63,715 bases of DNA from Pseudoalteromonas sp. XI10. Lineage in GTDB: Bacteria > Pseudomonadota > Gammaproteobacteria > Enterobacterales > Alteromonadaceae. The stretch covers positions 1-63,715 of the forward strand of contig NZ_LOPY01000006.1 of the NCBI RefSeq assembly GCF_001469895.1, written 5' to 3'. Positions 16,831 to 26,509 of this stretch are shown in pieces (the first letter of the stretch is position 1; each line of letters starts with the position of its first letter). The notes beneath the pieces are model-generated. The model saw only the letters and a program-made list of their open reading frames with translations. It did no database searches and was not told the DNA's origin. Position numbers and translations under genes: made by a program.

Positions 16831-19800
16831 ATGATGAGCCCCCCTAATTTTCATTCCATAAAGTATCTAAAGCAATTATTACTAGCGACAAGTCTTGTCG
16901 CTTTAACCGCTTGTGGTGGAGGCGGTGGAGGTGGTGATGATGATGATACCCCTCCTGTCGTTACAAACAAAAATCCCACGGTATCTATTAGTAGTGATAG
17001 CAGCGTAACAGAAGGTGGCGATTTAGTCCTACAAGCGACGGCAACAGACAGTGACGGCACAATTGCAAGTTACGCATGGCAGCAAACATCAGGTCCAGAT
17101 CTAACACTTACCGGCAGCGATACAAGTACACTTACGATCACCGCGCCTGAGATCGAAGATGATGCAGATGTCGTTGTTTCACTGACAGTCACCGATGATG
17201 ATGGTGCAACCGCCACAGCAACAGTAACGATTGAGCTTAAACGTAAAGTGCTCAGCGTAACGATCACCGGTATTGTAACCGATGAGCCGATTATCAACTC
17301 AAGTATTGTGGTGCAGATTGGTGATGAACAATTTGAGATTACCGCTGATGCACAAGGCCGCTATAGCATAAACATTGAGGTTGATGACTCAGATGCTGAT
17401 GAACTGGTTAAGCTGGTGGCGCTGGGTAATAACTCCATTGATCCTGGTGTTGAATTTGTATCCCAACTGAAGTCTATCGCAACGCTTGTTTCACAAGCAG
17501 GAGCCGATGGCACATTAAGCAAAGATGAAAACTTTGGCGTAAACATTACTAATGTCAGTACTGCAGAGTTTGCACTTTTAAGCCGCGACGGTACAAACAT
17601 CGATTCTGAACAAGCATTAGATGAAGCTTTACTCGCTGTTGATGCTGACGAAAAACTGCTACTTGCAGCGTTAATTAAGATCATTGTAGATAATGATGAC
17701 TACGAACTACCTGAGGGTGTCGATTCGACCCTTGATTTAATATCTAGCGCTGAACAAATTGATGACTTTATAAATACAGTTGAAAGCCAAGACCCAGGAT
17801 TAATCGACTCTACAAAAGAAGAGATTAAAGATGATGATGAACTAGTTGATCAAACAATCAATAATCTGACCGGCAACTATTTATTAATGCAGCCACAATA
17901 TTATCGAACTTCAGTTGGCCAGTTTGAGTTTAATAATGATGGTACCGGGTATGTCAGTTTACTGGATGTTGATACTGACTTTAGTTGGTCGCAACAAGAG
18001 CAAGACATCACAATTACTTTGGCTGAGCCTGCATTAATGAGTTGCTTTGTGGTTACTGATGGAAACGATGAACAGCTAGATGTTTGTGAGTACTTAGTTG
18101 AGTTAGACCTAACTATTCTTCTTGAAAACGATGCAAACAGAACGGTTGAGTTTTTCCGTAAAAGCGAAACACGCATAACCAGTTCAGATGTTGTATATAG
18201 AACTACAGAATCAAACTATAACGCCACCCTTATTGAACAACAGCAAACACTTGCTGTGACAGCTGATGAACTTATTGGTAATTGGGTTATTGATAACCTA
18301 AGCGAGTTTGGTGGATATAGTAGTGCAGTAAGTGTTGAGTTACTTTCTGGTGGAACAGGAACGCTCATTGATAACGATAACGCGCCTGTTAGTGTGACTT
18401 GGCAAGTTGATAGGAATCGACTGCTTATAAGCAATAGTACAGAAACTATTAGTTATGACATCGCTATTTGGCTCGTTAAAAATGTACAAGTGGGCTATCA
18501 ATTTGCGGCATCACTCGAAGCTAAAGCGGACGATAGCTCACGTACGGTAACTGGTTTAATGGTGAGAGATAATCAGCTTTCATTTACTAAGCCAGACCTA
18601 TTGGGTAAATGGACTGTTTACCAAGGCTATAACTCACCTCAAACAGACCTCCACTATGATGTGTATGATGATGGTTTAATGAACTTTAACTTGAATCAAA
18701 ACTTCCGTTCTTGGCAAGTAAGCAGTGAGGGAGTGTTCTTAAGATATAACTATTTTACGAGCAATGGTGTTCAGCCAATTTGTCCTGAAGGGGAGGTTTG
18801 CCAAGTATACAGTGAGTTCTCACAGCGATTATTAGCGACTAACAATGGTCAAAACTTTACCTATCGTAAATATCGCTTTTTTAACTATGATGGTTCGGAG
18901 CGTGTCGAAGATTATTCATCTCATCTACGTAACTTCTCTGTGTCAGATGAGTATGGGGTAACTAAATTCGCACCATATTGGTTAGAAGAAAACGCAAGTT
19001 TTGATAATAATGGCTACCCAATTACAACTAACTACATTGAACTTTATTCACCTAGAGAGCTAGGTGTAGAAACTATTAAAATAGCGACTATTTATGATGA
19101 GATGACGGCTGAGTATAGCCATCAAATCACCTTCACTTACCTTGGAGTGGTCAATCAATACGACTACAGTTTAGCGTCAGGGAAATTACTATTTGATAGC
19201 ATGAAGGCTGAAGTGAGTGACTTTGATCGAAACTTCTTAACTATTTGCGTGTATGAGCAAGCAGGTAGTTGTACTGAAGATGCTAAACAAGCGTGGTACT
19301 TTGATAAGGCAATGGCTGAAGAGCAAGTTGTTGTAGAGCGTCCAGCAACGGATCATCCATTAGATGGGGCTTGGCAGCTTGCTGATGAGCCTGATGTCGC
19401 GGTAATTATTCGTGATGGAAAATGGTTACAAATTCAAGGAATGGACGACCCTGATGATGATACCGCATTCCCTGGTTTTGAAATTGGTGACTTTACTTGG
19501 GATGAAGCAACAGGCGCTTTTGATGTCACTATTACGGAAGATACCAATGGTAGTTTCGGTATAGATGATGCTGGCAGTATTGTTGCCAGTGTTGATGGAG
19601 ATACGCTGACATTCGATATCGAAGGTGAGGGTATTATTACGCTAAGTAGAATCTACAGTGAATCAAACCCGCTAATAGGGGGTTATACATATGGCTCTTA
19701 CGATGGAGATTTCTTCATTGCTGTATTTAAAGAGGATGGCACTTTCTTAGAGCTTGCTCATGATACTGAGTTTGATGAGTTAGGTATATCAGGTGGTTAC

Positions 19801-20331
19801 TACAGCTATGATGCAGAAACTCAAAAGGTAGTGGTTGATTTCTATGTAAAAACCTATGGTGACCCAATTGAATTTGCTGACCCTTATTTTATTGTGAAGC
19901 CACAAGGTAACTTTATACAGTTCAAAGACGGCGATGATTTTGGCCTCTTCGAACGCGTTACACGAGTTATTGATCAAGCAGCTTTCACTGAAGCAGATCT
20001 TATTGGCTCACATGTGTTTACCTTTATGGCTGATGATGGCAGTGGTTTAGAAACCTCTAATGTCATTATAAATAACAATGGTACTGCAACATTTGAGTTA
20101 GATGGTGAAGTACGCTCAGCAGAGTGGGCATTAGATCTTGGGTCGTTGATGATGTATAGCGAACCAACAGCTACGCAAAATTATGGCTATGGTGTGACTA
20201 TGACACCCATGATAACCATTGAAGGTGGTTTTAGTGTAGCAACGCTAGGTTTCGAAGTACCTGAAACCTACGATGATAATGATGATCCCGAGTTACACAC
20301 TTTTGTATCGGGCAGTTTAATTAAGCAGTAA
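16831..20331 (+). CDS. Very large surface lipoprotein with PKD/Ig-like and repeated beta domains
   Basis: A 1166-residue lipoprotein. The signal peptide ends in LTAC with C28 as the lipidated residue, followed by a run of seven Gly and four Asp that acts as a flexible tether. Residues about 45-135 form a PKD or Ig-like domain (TATDSDGTIASYAWQQTSGP; TVTDDDGATATATVTI). The rest contains at least four similar segments that begin L-(I/L/D)-G-x-W/Y and look like small lipocalin-like beta modules (near 470, 590, 845 and 950), plus a last one near 1060. The composition is strongly acidic, typical of marine surface proteins. Function is unknown; display on the outer membrane for binding a polymer or another cell is plausible. 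It follows the HTCS regulator on the same strand and is probably controlled by it. Confidence 0.8.
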   Translation: MMSPPNFHSIKYLKQLLLATSLVALTACGGGGGGGDDDDTPPVVTNKNPTVSISSDSSVTEGGDLVLQATATDSDGTIASYAWQQTSGPDLTLTGSDTSTLTITAPEIEDDADVVVSLTVTDDDGATATATVTIELKRKVLSVTITGIVTDEPIINSSIVVQIGDEQFEITADAQGRYSINIEVDDSDADELVKLVALGNNSIDPGVEFVSQLKSIATLVSQAGADGTLSKDENFGVNITNVSTAEFALLSRDGTNIDSEQALDEALLAVDADEKLLLAALIKIIVDNDDYELPEGVDSTLDLISSAEQIDDFINTVESQDPGLIDSTKEEIKDDDELVDQTINNLTGNYLLMQPQYYRTSVGQFEFNNDGTGYVSLLDVDTDFSWSQQEQDITITLAEPALMSCFVVTDGNDEQLDVCEYLVELDLTILLENDANRTVEFFRKSETRITSSDVVYRTTESNYNATLIEQQQTLAVTADELIGNWVIDNLSEFGGYSSAVSVELLSGGTGTLIDNDNAPVSVTWQVDRNRLLISNSTETISYDIAIWLVKNVQVGYQFAASLEAKADDSSRTVTGLMVRDNQLSFTKPDLLGKWTVYQGYNSPQTDLHYDVYDDGLMNFNLNQNFRSWQVSSEGVFLRYNYFTSNGVQPICPEGEVCQVYSEFSQRLLATNNGQNFTYRKYRFFNYDGSERVEDYSSHLRNFSVSDEYGVTKFAPYWLEENASFDNNGYPITTNYIELYSPRELGVETIKIATIYDEMTAEYSHQITFTYLGVVNQYDYSLASGKLLFDSMKAEVSDFDRNFLTICVYEQAGSCTEDAKQAWYFDKAMAEEQVVVERPATDHPLDGAWQLADEPDVAVIIRDGKWLQIQGMDDPDDDTAFPGFEIGDFTWDEATGAFDVTITEDTNGSFGIDDAGSIVASVDGDTLTFDIEGEGIITLSRIYSESNPLIGGYTYGSYDGDFFIAVFKEDGTFLELAHDTEFDELGISGGYYSYDAETQKVVVDFYVKTYGDPIEFADPYFIVKPQGNFIQFKDGDDFGLFERVTRVIDQAAFTEADLIGSHVFTFMADDGSGLETSNVIINNNGTATFELDGEVRSAEWALDLGSLMMYSEPTATQNYGYGVTMTPMITIEGGFSVATLGFEVPETYDDNDDPELHTFVSGSLIKQ

Positions 20332-20340
20332 TTTTCTGAG

Positions 20341-20371
20341 CCCAGTGGCAGCAATGCTACTGGGCTTTTTT
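20341..20371 (+). terminator. Terminator after the large lipoprotein gene
   Basis: CCCAGTGGCA pairs with TGCTACTGGG with one mismatch, followed by CTTTTTT. The ribosome site (GAGGAG) of the next small lipoprotein gene begins directly after the T tract, so that gene is either read by leak-through or from a promoter inside the upstream gene. Confidence 0.85.
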
Positions 20372-20384
20372 GAGGAGTTAGTTT

Positions 20385-20756
20385 ATGAAAGCGTTATATT
20401 TCTCAGTATTACTTCTTACCCTTGGTGGGTGCCAAACAATGGATGCAATGCAAGAAGACATTAGTGATCTAAGTAATAGCTTGTTTTCAAGTGAGGATAT
20501 GAGCGAAGAATCACAAGATGCATTCTTAAAAGCACAAGAGGCGTTTTATGAGGCTGACAATGTTCGTAAGAAGCATGCGAAATTAAATGCCCAAGAGCGA
20601 AGCTTGTGGGTCGAGTTAGAGGATGATTATAACATCTTGTTGGCAGCTCCCAGCAAAGCAACTGAGAAGGAGTCTTACTTTTCAGACTCTACGCTTGCAG
20701 ATAACGTTATGATGCAAAGTTTAAAGTTTATTGAGCTGGTCGAAAAAGGCGAGTAA
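20385..20756 (+). CDS. Small lipoprotein of unknown function
   Basis: A 123-residue protein with a lipoprotein signal: hydrophobic core then LGGC, lipidated at C16. The mature part is acidic and helical, with heptad-like spacing around 25-75 (QDAFLKAQEAFYEADNVRKK). No family was recognised. GAGGAG precedes the ATG by 8 bases. It sits 53 bp after the large lipoprotein gene, just beyond its terminator, and may be its partner in the envelope (inference). Confidence 0.72.
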   Translation: MKALYFSVLLLTLGGCQTMDAMQEDISDLSNSLFSSEDMSEESQDAFLKAQEAFYEADNVRKKHAKLNAQERSLWVELEDDYNILLAAPSKATEKESYFSDSTLADNVMMQSLKFIELVEKGE

Positions 20757-20826
20757 TAGAAACTTCGCTTAAAAGATTGAAAAGTTTATGTTACAACGGC
20801 ACTAACATTACTTTTTAGTTACAAAC

Positions 20827-21441
20827 ATGACTGAACTTTACCATTGGTTTGATTTATTCGGCGTAGCCGTGTTTGCAGTTTCTGGAACGCTACTGGCGTA
20901 CAACAAAAAAATGGATGGCTTTGGGGTTGTTGTGTTAGCCACAGTCACAGCTATTGGCGGTGGGACTGTACGCGACGTTATTTTAGATGTTCCTGTATTT
21001 TGGCTACATGATCAAAGCTATTTCTGGGCTATTTTATTGTCTGTATTTGTCACCACTCGATTAATCAATAAACAGCGATCGATTTCACTTAATGCGCTGC
21101 AAGTTGCTGATGCTTTCGGTTTGGCATTTTTTGCGGTGATGGGCACACAAAAAGCCATGCTCGCAGGTATGCCAGATACCACCGCGATTATCATGGGTGT
21201 AATAACAGCCTGTTTTGGCGGTGTTATCCGCGATGTGCTCGCTGGAAATATGCCGATGCTATTAAAGGGCGAGCTCTATGCCATTGCTTGTATCGCTGGT
21301 GGCATTGTTTATACATTAAGTATCTCGTTGGGTTTAGTGACCGAGGTAGCTATGATATTAGCCATGCTTATGACCTTATCACTGCGTTTAGCTGCAATGA
21401 AATGGCAACTGACATTACACGTTTTTAAATATCCCGACTAA
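20827..21441 (+). CDS. TRIC-type channel / UPF0126 membrane protein
   Basis: A 204-residue inner-membrane protein with two copies of the UPF0126 (glycine transporter-like, bacterial TRIC) unit of three helices each. The two repeats carry the conserved G-G-x-x-R-D: AIGGGTVRDVILD in the first and CFGGVIRDVLAG in the second. Prokaryotic TRIC channels conduct monovalent cations as trimers; E. coli homologues are YicG and YadS. It is followed 17 bp later by comM on the same strand, so the two may share a message. Confidence 0.88.
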   Translation: MTELYHWFDLFGVAVFAVSGTLLAYNKKMDGFGVVVLATVTAIGGGTVRDVILDVPVFWLHDQSYFWAILLSVFVTTRLINKQRSISLNALQVADAFGLAFFAVMGTQKAMLAGMPDTTAIIMGVITACFGGVIRDVLAGNMPMLLKGELYAIACIAGGIVYTLSISLGLVTEVAMILAMLMTLSLRLAAMKWQLTLHVFKYPD

Positions 21442-21458
21442 ACTTAATTTAAGGATAA

Positions 21459-22991
21459 ATGATAGGGACATCATGGATCGTGTCTTTAGCTAGAATATTT
21501 TCACGTGCACAAGTGGGTGTGCAAGCTCCTGAAGTGATTGTAGAAGTACACTTAGGAAATGGCTTGCCAGCTTTTCATATCGTTGGCTTACCTGAAGCGT
21601 CAGTCAAAGAGTCAAAAGATAGAGTGCGTAGCGCACTCGAAAACTCTCAGTTTGGTTTTCCAGATCAACGAATAACCGTCAACCTTGCGCCTGCTGATTT
21701 ACCTAAAGAAGGTGGTCGTTTTGATCTGGCTATTGCTGTGGGGATTTTAGTCGCCTCTGGGCAAATAAACTGCCCTGATATTCATCGCTATGAGTTTTAC
21801 GGAGAGTTGGCTTTAAATGGTGAAGTAAGAGGGGTAAATGCTATTTTACCTTCGGTGTTAGGAGCGAAAGAGCAGGGTCGCTGTTGTTTCTTACCCGCTG
21901 AAAACGATAATCTCGCAAGCCTTGTTTCGGGCGTCGCTCGAAAAGCCGTTTACTCCTTACAAGATGTTTGGAATGACTTATTAAATCAGCAACCCCTGCC
22001 ACTTAATATTTGTTATCCAGAGCAGCAGTCGCAGCGTGACTCGCTACTCGATTTAAGTGATGTGAAAGGCCAACCTGGCGCGAAAAGGGTACTCGAAATA
22101 GCAGCCGCTGGTGGCCATAATTTACTGTTTCTTGGCCCTCCAGGTACTGGCAAGTCAATGCTTGCCCAGCGTATGCCTACGATTATGCCAACCATGTCGG
22201 ATGATGAAGCAATTAGCACTGCCGCGTTATATTCGATAATTGGTCAATCGGTTGATTTATCGAATTGGCGTGAACGCCCCTTCAGAAATCCACATCATAC
22301 TTGCTCTGCTGTTGCCCTTGTTGGTGGCTCTTCGAATCCTAAACCGGGGGAAATTTCTCTTGCTCATAATGGCGTATTGTTTTTAGACGAGCTGCCCGAA
22401 TTTGAGAGAAAGGTGCTCGATTCACTGCGTGAACCAATGGAAACGGGCGTGGTGACTATATCGCGAGCGGCACGACAAATGGAATTTCCATCGCAATTCC
22501 AGCTGATCGCCGCATTAAACCCAAGCCCTACAGGAAGTCATACTGATAAGCGTGCTACGCCAGATCAAGTCTTGCGGTATTTATCTCGAGTATCTGGACC
22601 ATTTATCGATAGGATTGATTTACAAATTGAGCTGCCGAGACTCACCAGTAGCCAATTACAGAGCACGCAAGTAGAAGAAAGCAGTGAACAAGTAAGAGCC
22701 AGAGTTGAAAGAGCTTATGCAATTCAACTTAACCGGCAAGGCAAAGTGAATGCGCGCTTGAATAATAAAGAAATGAGCATTCATTGTGAGCTGGCAGCTG
22801 CTGAGCTGCAGTTTTTAGCAAAAGCCAGCGAAAAACTGGCTTTGTCACCACGCTCGTATCATCGTGTTATTAAAGTTGCACGCACAATTAGCGACTTGAA
22901 AGCACAGCCAGCGATTACCTTAAATGAATTAAAAGAGGCGTTGAATTATCGCGCCTTTGAACGGTTAATTAGCCAATTAACGCAGTATTAG
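21459..22991 (+). CDS. comM: Mg-chelatase-like AAA+ helicase ComM (YifB)
   Basis: A 510-residue AAA+ ATPase that acts as a branch-migration helicase in natural transformation. Visible parts are the N-terminal ChlI-like domain (VEVHLGNGLPAFHIVGLPEA), Walker A LGPPGTGKSM (about 224-233), Walker B VLFLDELPEF, the NPHH and SGPFIDRIDLQ motifs, and the C-terminal Mg-chelatase domain. E. coli YifB starts MSLSIV, so the likelier true start is the in-frame GTG at 21480 (giving MSLARIF), although the ATG at 21459 has an AAGGA close upstream. No competence genes are adjacent. Confidence 0.93.
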   Translation: MIGTSWIVSLARIFSRAQVGVQAPEVIVEVHLGNGLPAFHIVGLPEASVKESKDRVRSALENSQFGFPDQRITVNLAPADLPKEGGRFDLAIAVGILVASGQINCPDIHRYEFYGELALNGEVRGVNAILPSVLGAKEQGRCCFLPAENDNLASLVSGVARKAVYSLQDVWNDLLNQQPLPLNICYPEQQSQRDSLLDLSDVKGQPGAKRVLEIAAAGGHNLLFLGPPGTGKSMLAQRMPTIMPTMSDDEAISTAALYSIIGQSVDLSNWRERPFRNPHHTCSAVALVGGSSNPKPGEISLAHNGVLFLDELPEFERKVLDSLREPMETGVVTISRAARQMEFPSQFQLIAALNPSPTGSHTDKRATPDQVLRYLSRVSGPFIDRIDLQIELPRLTSSQLQSTQVEESSEQVRARVERAYAIQLNRQGKVNARLNNKEMSIHCELAAAELQFLAKASEKLALSPRSYHRVIKVARTISDLKAQPAITLNELKEALNYRAFERLISQLTQY

Positions 22992-22999
22992 TAAGCTTG

Positions 23000-23719
23000 C
23001 TAAATAGACAGCATGTAGCCTTTGCCGCGAACGGTAACGATACGCTTTTGATCTTTTTCATCGCTTAGTTTTTTACGTAAGCGGCCAATAAGCACATCAA
23101 CGGTTCGATCGCTTGGGCTCCAGTCTGGTTGACCTATTTCTTCGGAAATTTTTTCACGTGATGTCGCTTTACCTGCATTTGCAATAAGGCAAATAAGTAC
23201 CTTGTGCTCTGCTTCTGTAAGACGAGACTCTTCACCATTAGGGGTCACTAATGTGCGGTTATCTGGGTGCAGTTTAAAGTCGGCATATTCAATAAACTCT
23301 TCACTCTCATCATCTTGCTGAGAGCCTTTTATGCGCTTAAAAAGAGCGCGCATTCGAAGTTCAAGTTCAAGTAAGTCAACCGGCTTGCAAATATAGTCAT
23401 CGGCACCTTGTGCAAGGCCTGCAATACGATCAGCTTGCGAGTCACGACTAGACAGCACAATAACACCAATATCTGTTAGTGCATTAAGTTCTTTGGCAAG
23501 CAAAAGCCCATCGCGTTTTGGTAACACAATGTCGATAACGGCTAGAGAAATTGCTTCTTTTGATGAAGCACGCGATTGCACAATGCTTAATGCATCGGCC
23601 CCCGTTGAATCTACCTCAATATTAAACTCAGTTTCTTTGAAATGATTAAGAATGCGTTTAACGAGTAGTTCGTCGTCTTCAACCAATAAAACCTGAATAG
23701 TCATTCGCTTTAATTTCAC
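23000..23719 (-). CDS. OmpR-family response regulator, orphan
   Basis: A 239-residue two-component regulator: receiver domain with acidic pair D15/D16, phospho-acceptor D63 (VIDIVLPKRDG) and the conserved Lys in DYICKPVD, then a winged-helix Trans_reg_C domain (from about 140; RTVDVLIGRLRKKL and the C-terminal TVRGKGYML). The likely start is Met6 (23704, MTIQVLLVEDD). No histidine kinase gene is adjacent, so its partner is elsewhere or it is an orphan. A short gap separates it from the S9 peptidase gene upstream on the same strand. Confidence 0.88.
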   Translation of the reverse strand: MKLKRMTIQVLLVEDDELLVKRILNHFKETEFNIEVDSTGADALSIVQSRASSKEAISLAVIDIVLPKRDGLLLAKELNALTDIGVIVLSSRDSQADRIAGLAQGADDYICKPVDLLELELRMRALFKRIKGSQQDDESEEFIEYADFKLHPDNRTLVTPNGEESRLTEAEHKVLICLIANAGKATSREKISEEIGQPDWSPSDRTVDVLIGRLRKKLSDEKDQKRIVTVRGKGYMLSI

Positions 23720-23869
23720 ACTTGATTTGTTGTTATGTTAGCACTGTATGGCAAAGGCTGAGAAGTGTATTGGCGAGGTTTGTAACTATTTCTTACAATT
23801 TAATGGCTTAGCTATAGTTGAAAAGGGTGAAAGCTGAGCACTTAAACAGTGCCCAGCCAAGTGATTAAA

Positions 23870-26365
23870 CTATTTTTCAGGATAAAGATATTGCCACCAT
23901 TGTGGCTGATCTTTTAAGTTTTTATCGAAATAAGCCAACATGGTATTCCACCAGTCGAAACGTTTATCTCGAGCAAAAATTTGGTGATCTGCACCTTTGT
24001 ACTCAATCAGGTCAACATCTTTACCTAATAACTTTAATGCCGTGTACATATTGTGGCTTTCACCAACCGGTACGTTGGTATCCGAATCACCATGAAGGAG
24101 TAATAGCGGCGTTGTTACTTTGTCAGCATGAAACACCGGGCTGTGTTGGCTATAAAGTGTAGGATTGTTCCACGGGTAGCTATTTTTAGATGCCTCTGCT
24201 GAGTATAAGTAACCCCACCAACCTTGGCCCCAGTACGAGGTAATATTTGAGATTCCAGCATGGGCAATTGATGCACTGAACATATCTGTTTTAGTTGCGA
24301 GTAGCATGGTCATAAAGCCACCGTAAGAGGCTCCTAAATTACCCACACGTTTACTATCTACAAAGCTATATTTATCTAAAAAGGCTTTTGTGCCGTCGAT
24401 GATGTCGTTGGCGGTGTATTCACCCCATGCGTTGACGTGTTTAGCCGAAAATTCTTGGCCAAAGCCGGTTGCGCCAGTAGGTTGTACAACGTAAACAACA
24501 TAGCCATGCTCAGCCCATAGGTTAAATGGGTAGCGACCGGTAAAACCACGAGTTACTGGTGATGTACCGCCATAATAATAAACCAGCGCAGGATATTGTT
24601 TATTGCTATCTAAATCATGCGGTAAATAAACACGCCCCTTTATTTCAATGCCGTCTTTATTAGTAAAGTTAAACTCTTCTAGTGAGGCTACTTGCGTATT
24701 TTCATAGCCAATTGGCTTAGAGTCCCACATTACTTTAGCGCGGCTCTTACCTAAGCTTAGTTGTTTTAACTGCTGAGGTGTTGACGCTGTGGTGCCGGTA
24801 ACCAAAATGCTCGGGATGCGTTCGTGTGAGTAGCTAACTTGCTCAACAACATCAAAACCCGTATTTACTTTATTAAAACGCTTTTTGCTTAAGTCGAATT
24901 GATAAAGTTGTACAGTATCTTGCTCGGTAACTTTAATCAGTGCATCACCGTTTTTAAGTACGTTTAACTGGCCGATAGCCGGGTTAAACTCTTTACTTAA
25001 AGCGGTTGCCTTTTTACCGTCACGGCTGAGTAAATAAAGTTGACCGTCATAGTTATTAGCAAGCATTCCTTCAGGAAGATCACGACCTAAGCCATTATTA
25101 AAATCTGGTCCGGCAGTGACATAAATTCCGTCGTCAGTATATTTGGCCTGATTAAATGTATTGTATTGACCAAGTACCGTAAGAGCCGATGTAGCTAGGT
25201 TTAGCTCAACAAGTTCTGTTGCTGGCTGTGGTGATAGCTGCATTGCTTGTGCTGAGCGGCTCATTAAGACGCGACCGCTTTTAGCGTCAAAATCTTCAAG
25301 TGAATGGCTAAGTGGTCCTTGGCTTAAGATTTTGCTAAGACCTGTTGCGATATCGAGTAAATATACTTGCGATGTGGTACGAGCATAAGACCAACGGTCT
25401 TGCAGGCCTTGATAATGTTTAGTGAGCTTGCCATTGTCTGTTGGAGACTTTGACCAACTAAAAATTAAGCTGTTGTTATCAAAAAACTGAAAGCCACTTG
25501 CACCAGAAAGGTTTTTAGCAATGACGCTAAGTTGCATGGTTTTTAGGTTCAAACGCTTAAGCTCGCCATTTAATAAATACACTAAACTTTTGCTATCTGG
25601 ACTCCAAGTAATGTTACTCGGTTGGGCAGACTCAAAGCGATAAAGTGTATTGTTTTTTGCGTCTTTAAGTTCAGTAACATATTGCGCTTGATTAGCGCTT
25701 GCATCTTCGTAATGACGTTGGCTAGTAATGAAATAATCACCCTTTGGTGCCATTGAAATATAACTGACTGTTGGCGCATCAAATAATTGCTTAGCAGACA
25801 AACCGTGTTGTTGTTTAGCGCTAAATTGCACAGTATCTAGTTCTGACTTAGCCGTAAAATCAAGCTCAACCTCATTCCAGTTGGCTACTTGCTCAGTGAT
25901 GATAACAAACTGATGATCGCCTTGGCTTAAAGCTAGCTCATAGCTTTTATTTTTTTCTGTTTGCTTTTCACCATCAATAAATAGCTGCGCGTTTTCAATG
26001 CCTTTAAGTGTTAATGAGCCTTGGCTAAAACGTTCTGTCGAGGCGGTAAATTTTAGTGCTTGCAAACCACCGAGTGTTAGCGCGCTCACTTTGTCGAATG
26101 ATTGCCAGTCAAGCTCATTACCAAAAACGCGTATGCTATCGCTGCTTTTTTGCAAGCTAGGTAATAGGTTAGCAATAATGGCATCGCGATGATCCGTTTG
26201 ATATGGCTTAAGTTGCATATCTTCGCCAAGAGGGCCAATAAATTGCACCGCTGATTTATCAATGGCAGCGGCCATTGCTGTATTGCTTAACGCACATAGC
26301 GCTAATGCACTGAATGTTGTCTTTAGCTTGGCTGATTGGCTTAGCCAAGTAGTTGAAAGTGTCAT
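23870..26365 (-). CDS. Secreted S9 family peptidase (prolyl oligopeptidase type)
   Basis: An 831-residue exported serine peptidase. A signal peptide (ending TAMAAA) opens the protein, then a beta-propeller domain (about 180-560) and a C-terminal alpha/beta-hydrolase domain. The catalytic triad is visible: Ser680 in GASYGG, Asp in LHGDSDTNVP and His in GADHQIF. Such enzymes cleave short peptides in the periplasm or medium, often after Pro or Ala. The start at 26365 was chosen over the longer reading frame (26404) because it puts the signal peptide at the N-terminus and has GGCG upstream. It is divergent from the CNNM gene. Confidence 0.88.
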   Translation of the reverse strand: MTLSTTWLSQSAKLKTTFSALALCALSNTAMAAAIDKSAVQFIGPLGEDMQLKPYQTDHRDAIIANLLPSLQKSSDSIRVFGNELDWQSFDKVSALTLGGLQALKFTASTERFSQGSLTLKGIENAQLFIDGEKQTEKNKSYELALSQGDHQFVIITEQVANWNEVELDFTAKSELDTVQFSAKQQHGLSAKQLFDAPTVSYISMAPKGDYFITSQRHYEDASANQAQYVTELKDAKNNTLYRFESAQPSNITWSPDSKSLVYLLNGELKRLNLKTMQLSVIAKNLSGASGFQFFDNNSLIFSWSKSPTDNGKLTKHYQGLQDRWSYARTTSQVYLLDIATGLSKILSQGPLSHSLEDFDAKSGRVLMSRSAQAMQLSPQPATELVELNLATSALTVLGQYNTFNQAKYTDDGIYVTAGPDFNNGLGRDLPEGMLANNYDGQLYLLSRDGKKATALSKEFNPAIGQLNVLKNGDALIKVTEQDTVQLYQFDLSKKRFNKVNTGFDVVEQVSYSHERIPSILVTGTTASTPQQLKQLSLGKSRAKVMWDSKPIGYENTQVASLEEFNFTNKDGIEIKGRVYLPHDLDSNKQYPALVYYYGGTSPVTRGFTGRYPFNLWAEHGYVVYVVQPTGATGFGQEFSAKHVNAWGEYTANDIIDGTKAFLDKYSFVDSKRVGNLGASYGGFMTMLLATKTDMFSASIAHAGISNITSYWGQGWWGYLYSAEASKNSYPWNNPTLYSQHSPVFHADKVTTPLLLLHGDSDTNVPVGESHNMYTALKLLGKDVDLIEYKGADHQIFARDKRFDWWNTMLAYFDKNLKDQPQWWQYLYPEK

Positions 26366-26509
26366 AGTTTCGCCTGTTGAAGGTAATTTAAACCAATATA
26401 GCACGCTGCAAATTACCCAAAAAGTGCTCTGCGTTAGATTGCAGTCGGGTTTGAGCTTGTGGTTTTCAATTGCTATGGTGAGCAGGTTAACTTTTTAAGA
26501 GGGCTTACA

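Noticed and set aside
16851..18434. Ser/Val-rich minus-strand frames inside the large lipoprotein gene
   Set aside because: Low-complexity reverse readings of acidic, Thr-rich coding sequence; the plus-strand gene has a clear lipoprotein signal.
26459..26509. Upstream extension of the CNNM protein
   Set aside because: The extra residues precede the first membrane helix and have no ribosome site; AAGAGGG sits right before the GTG at 26510.
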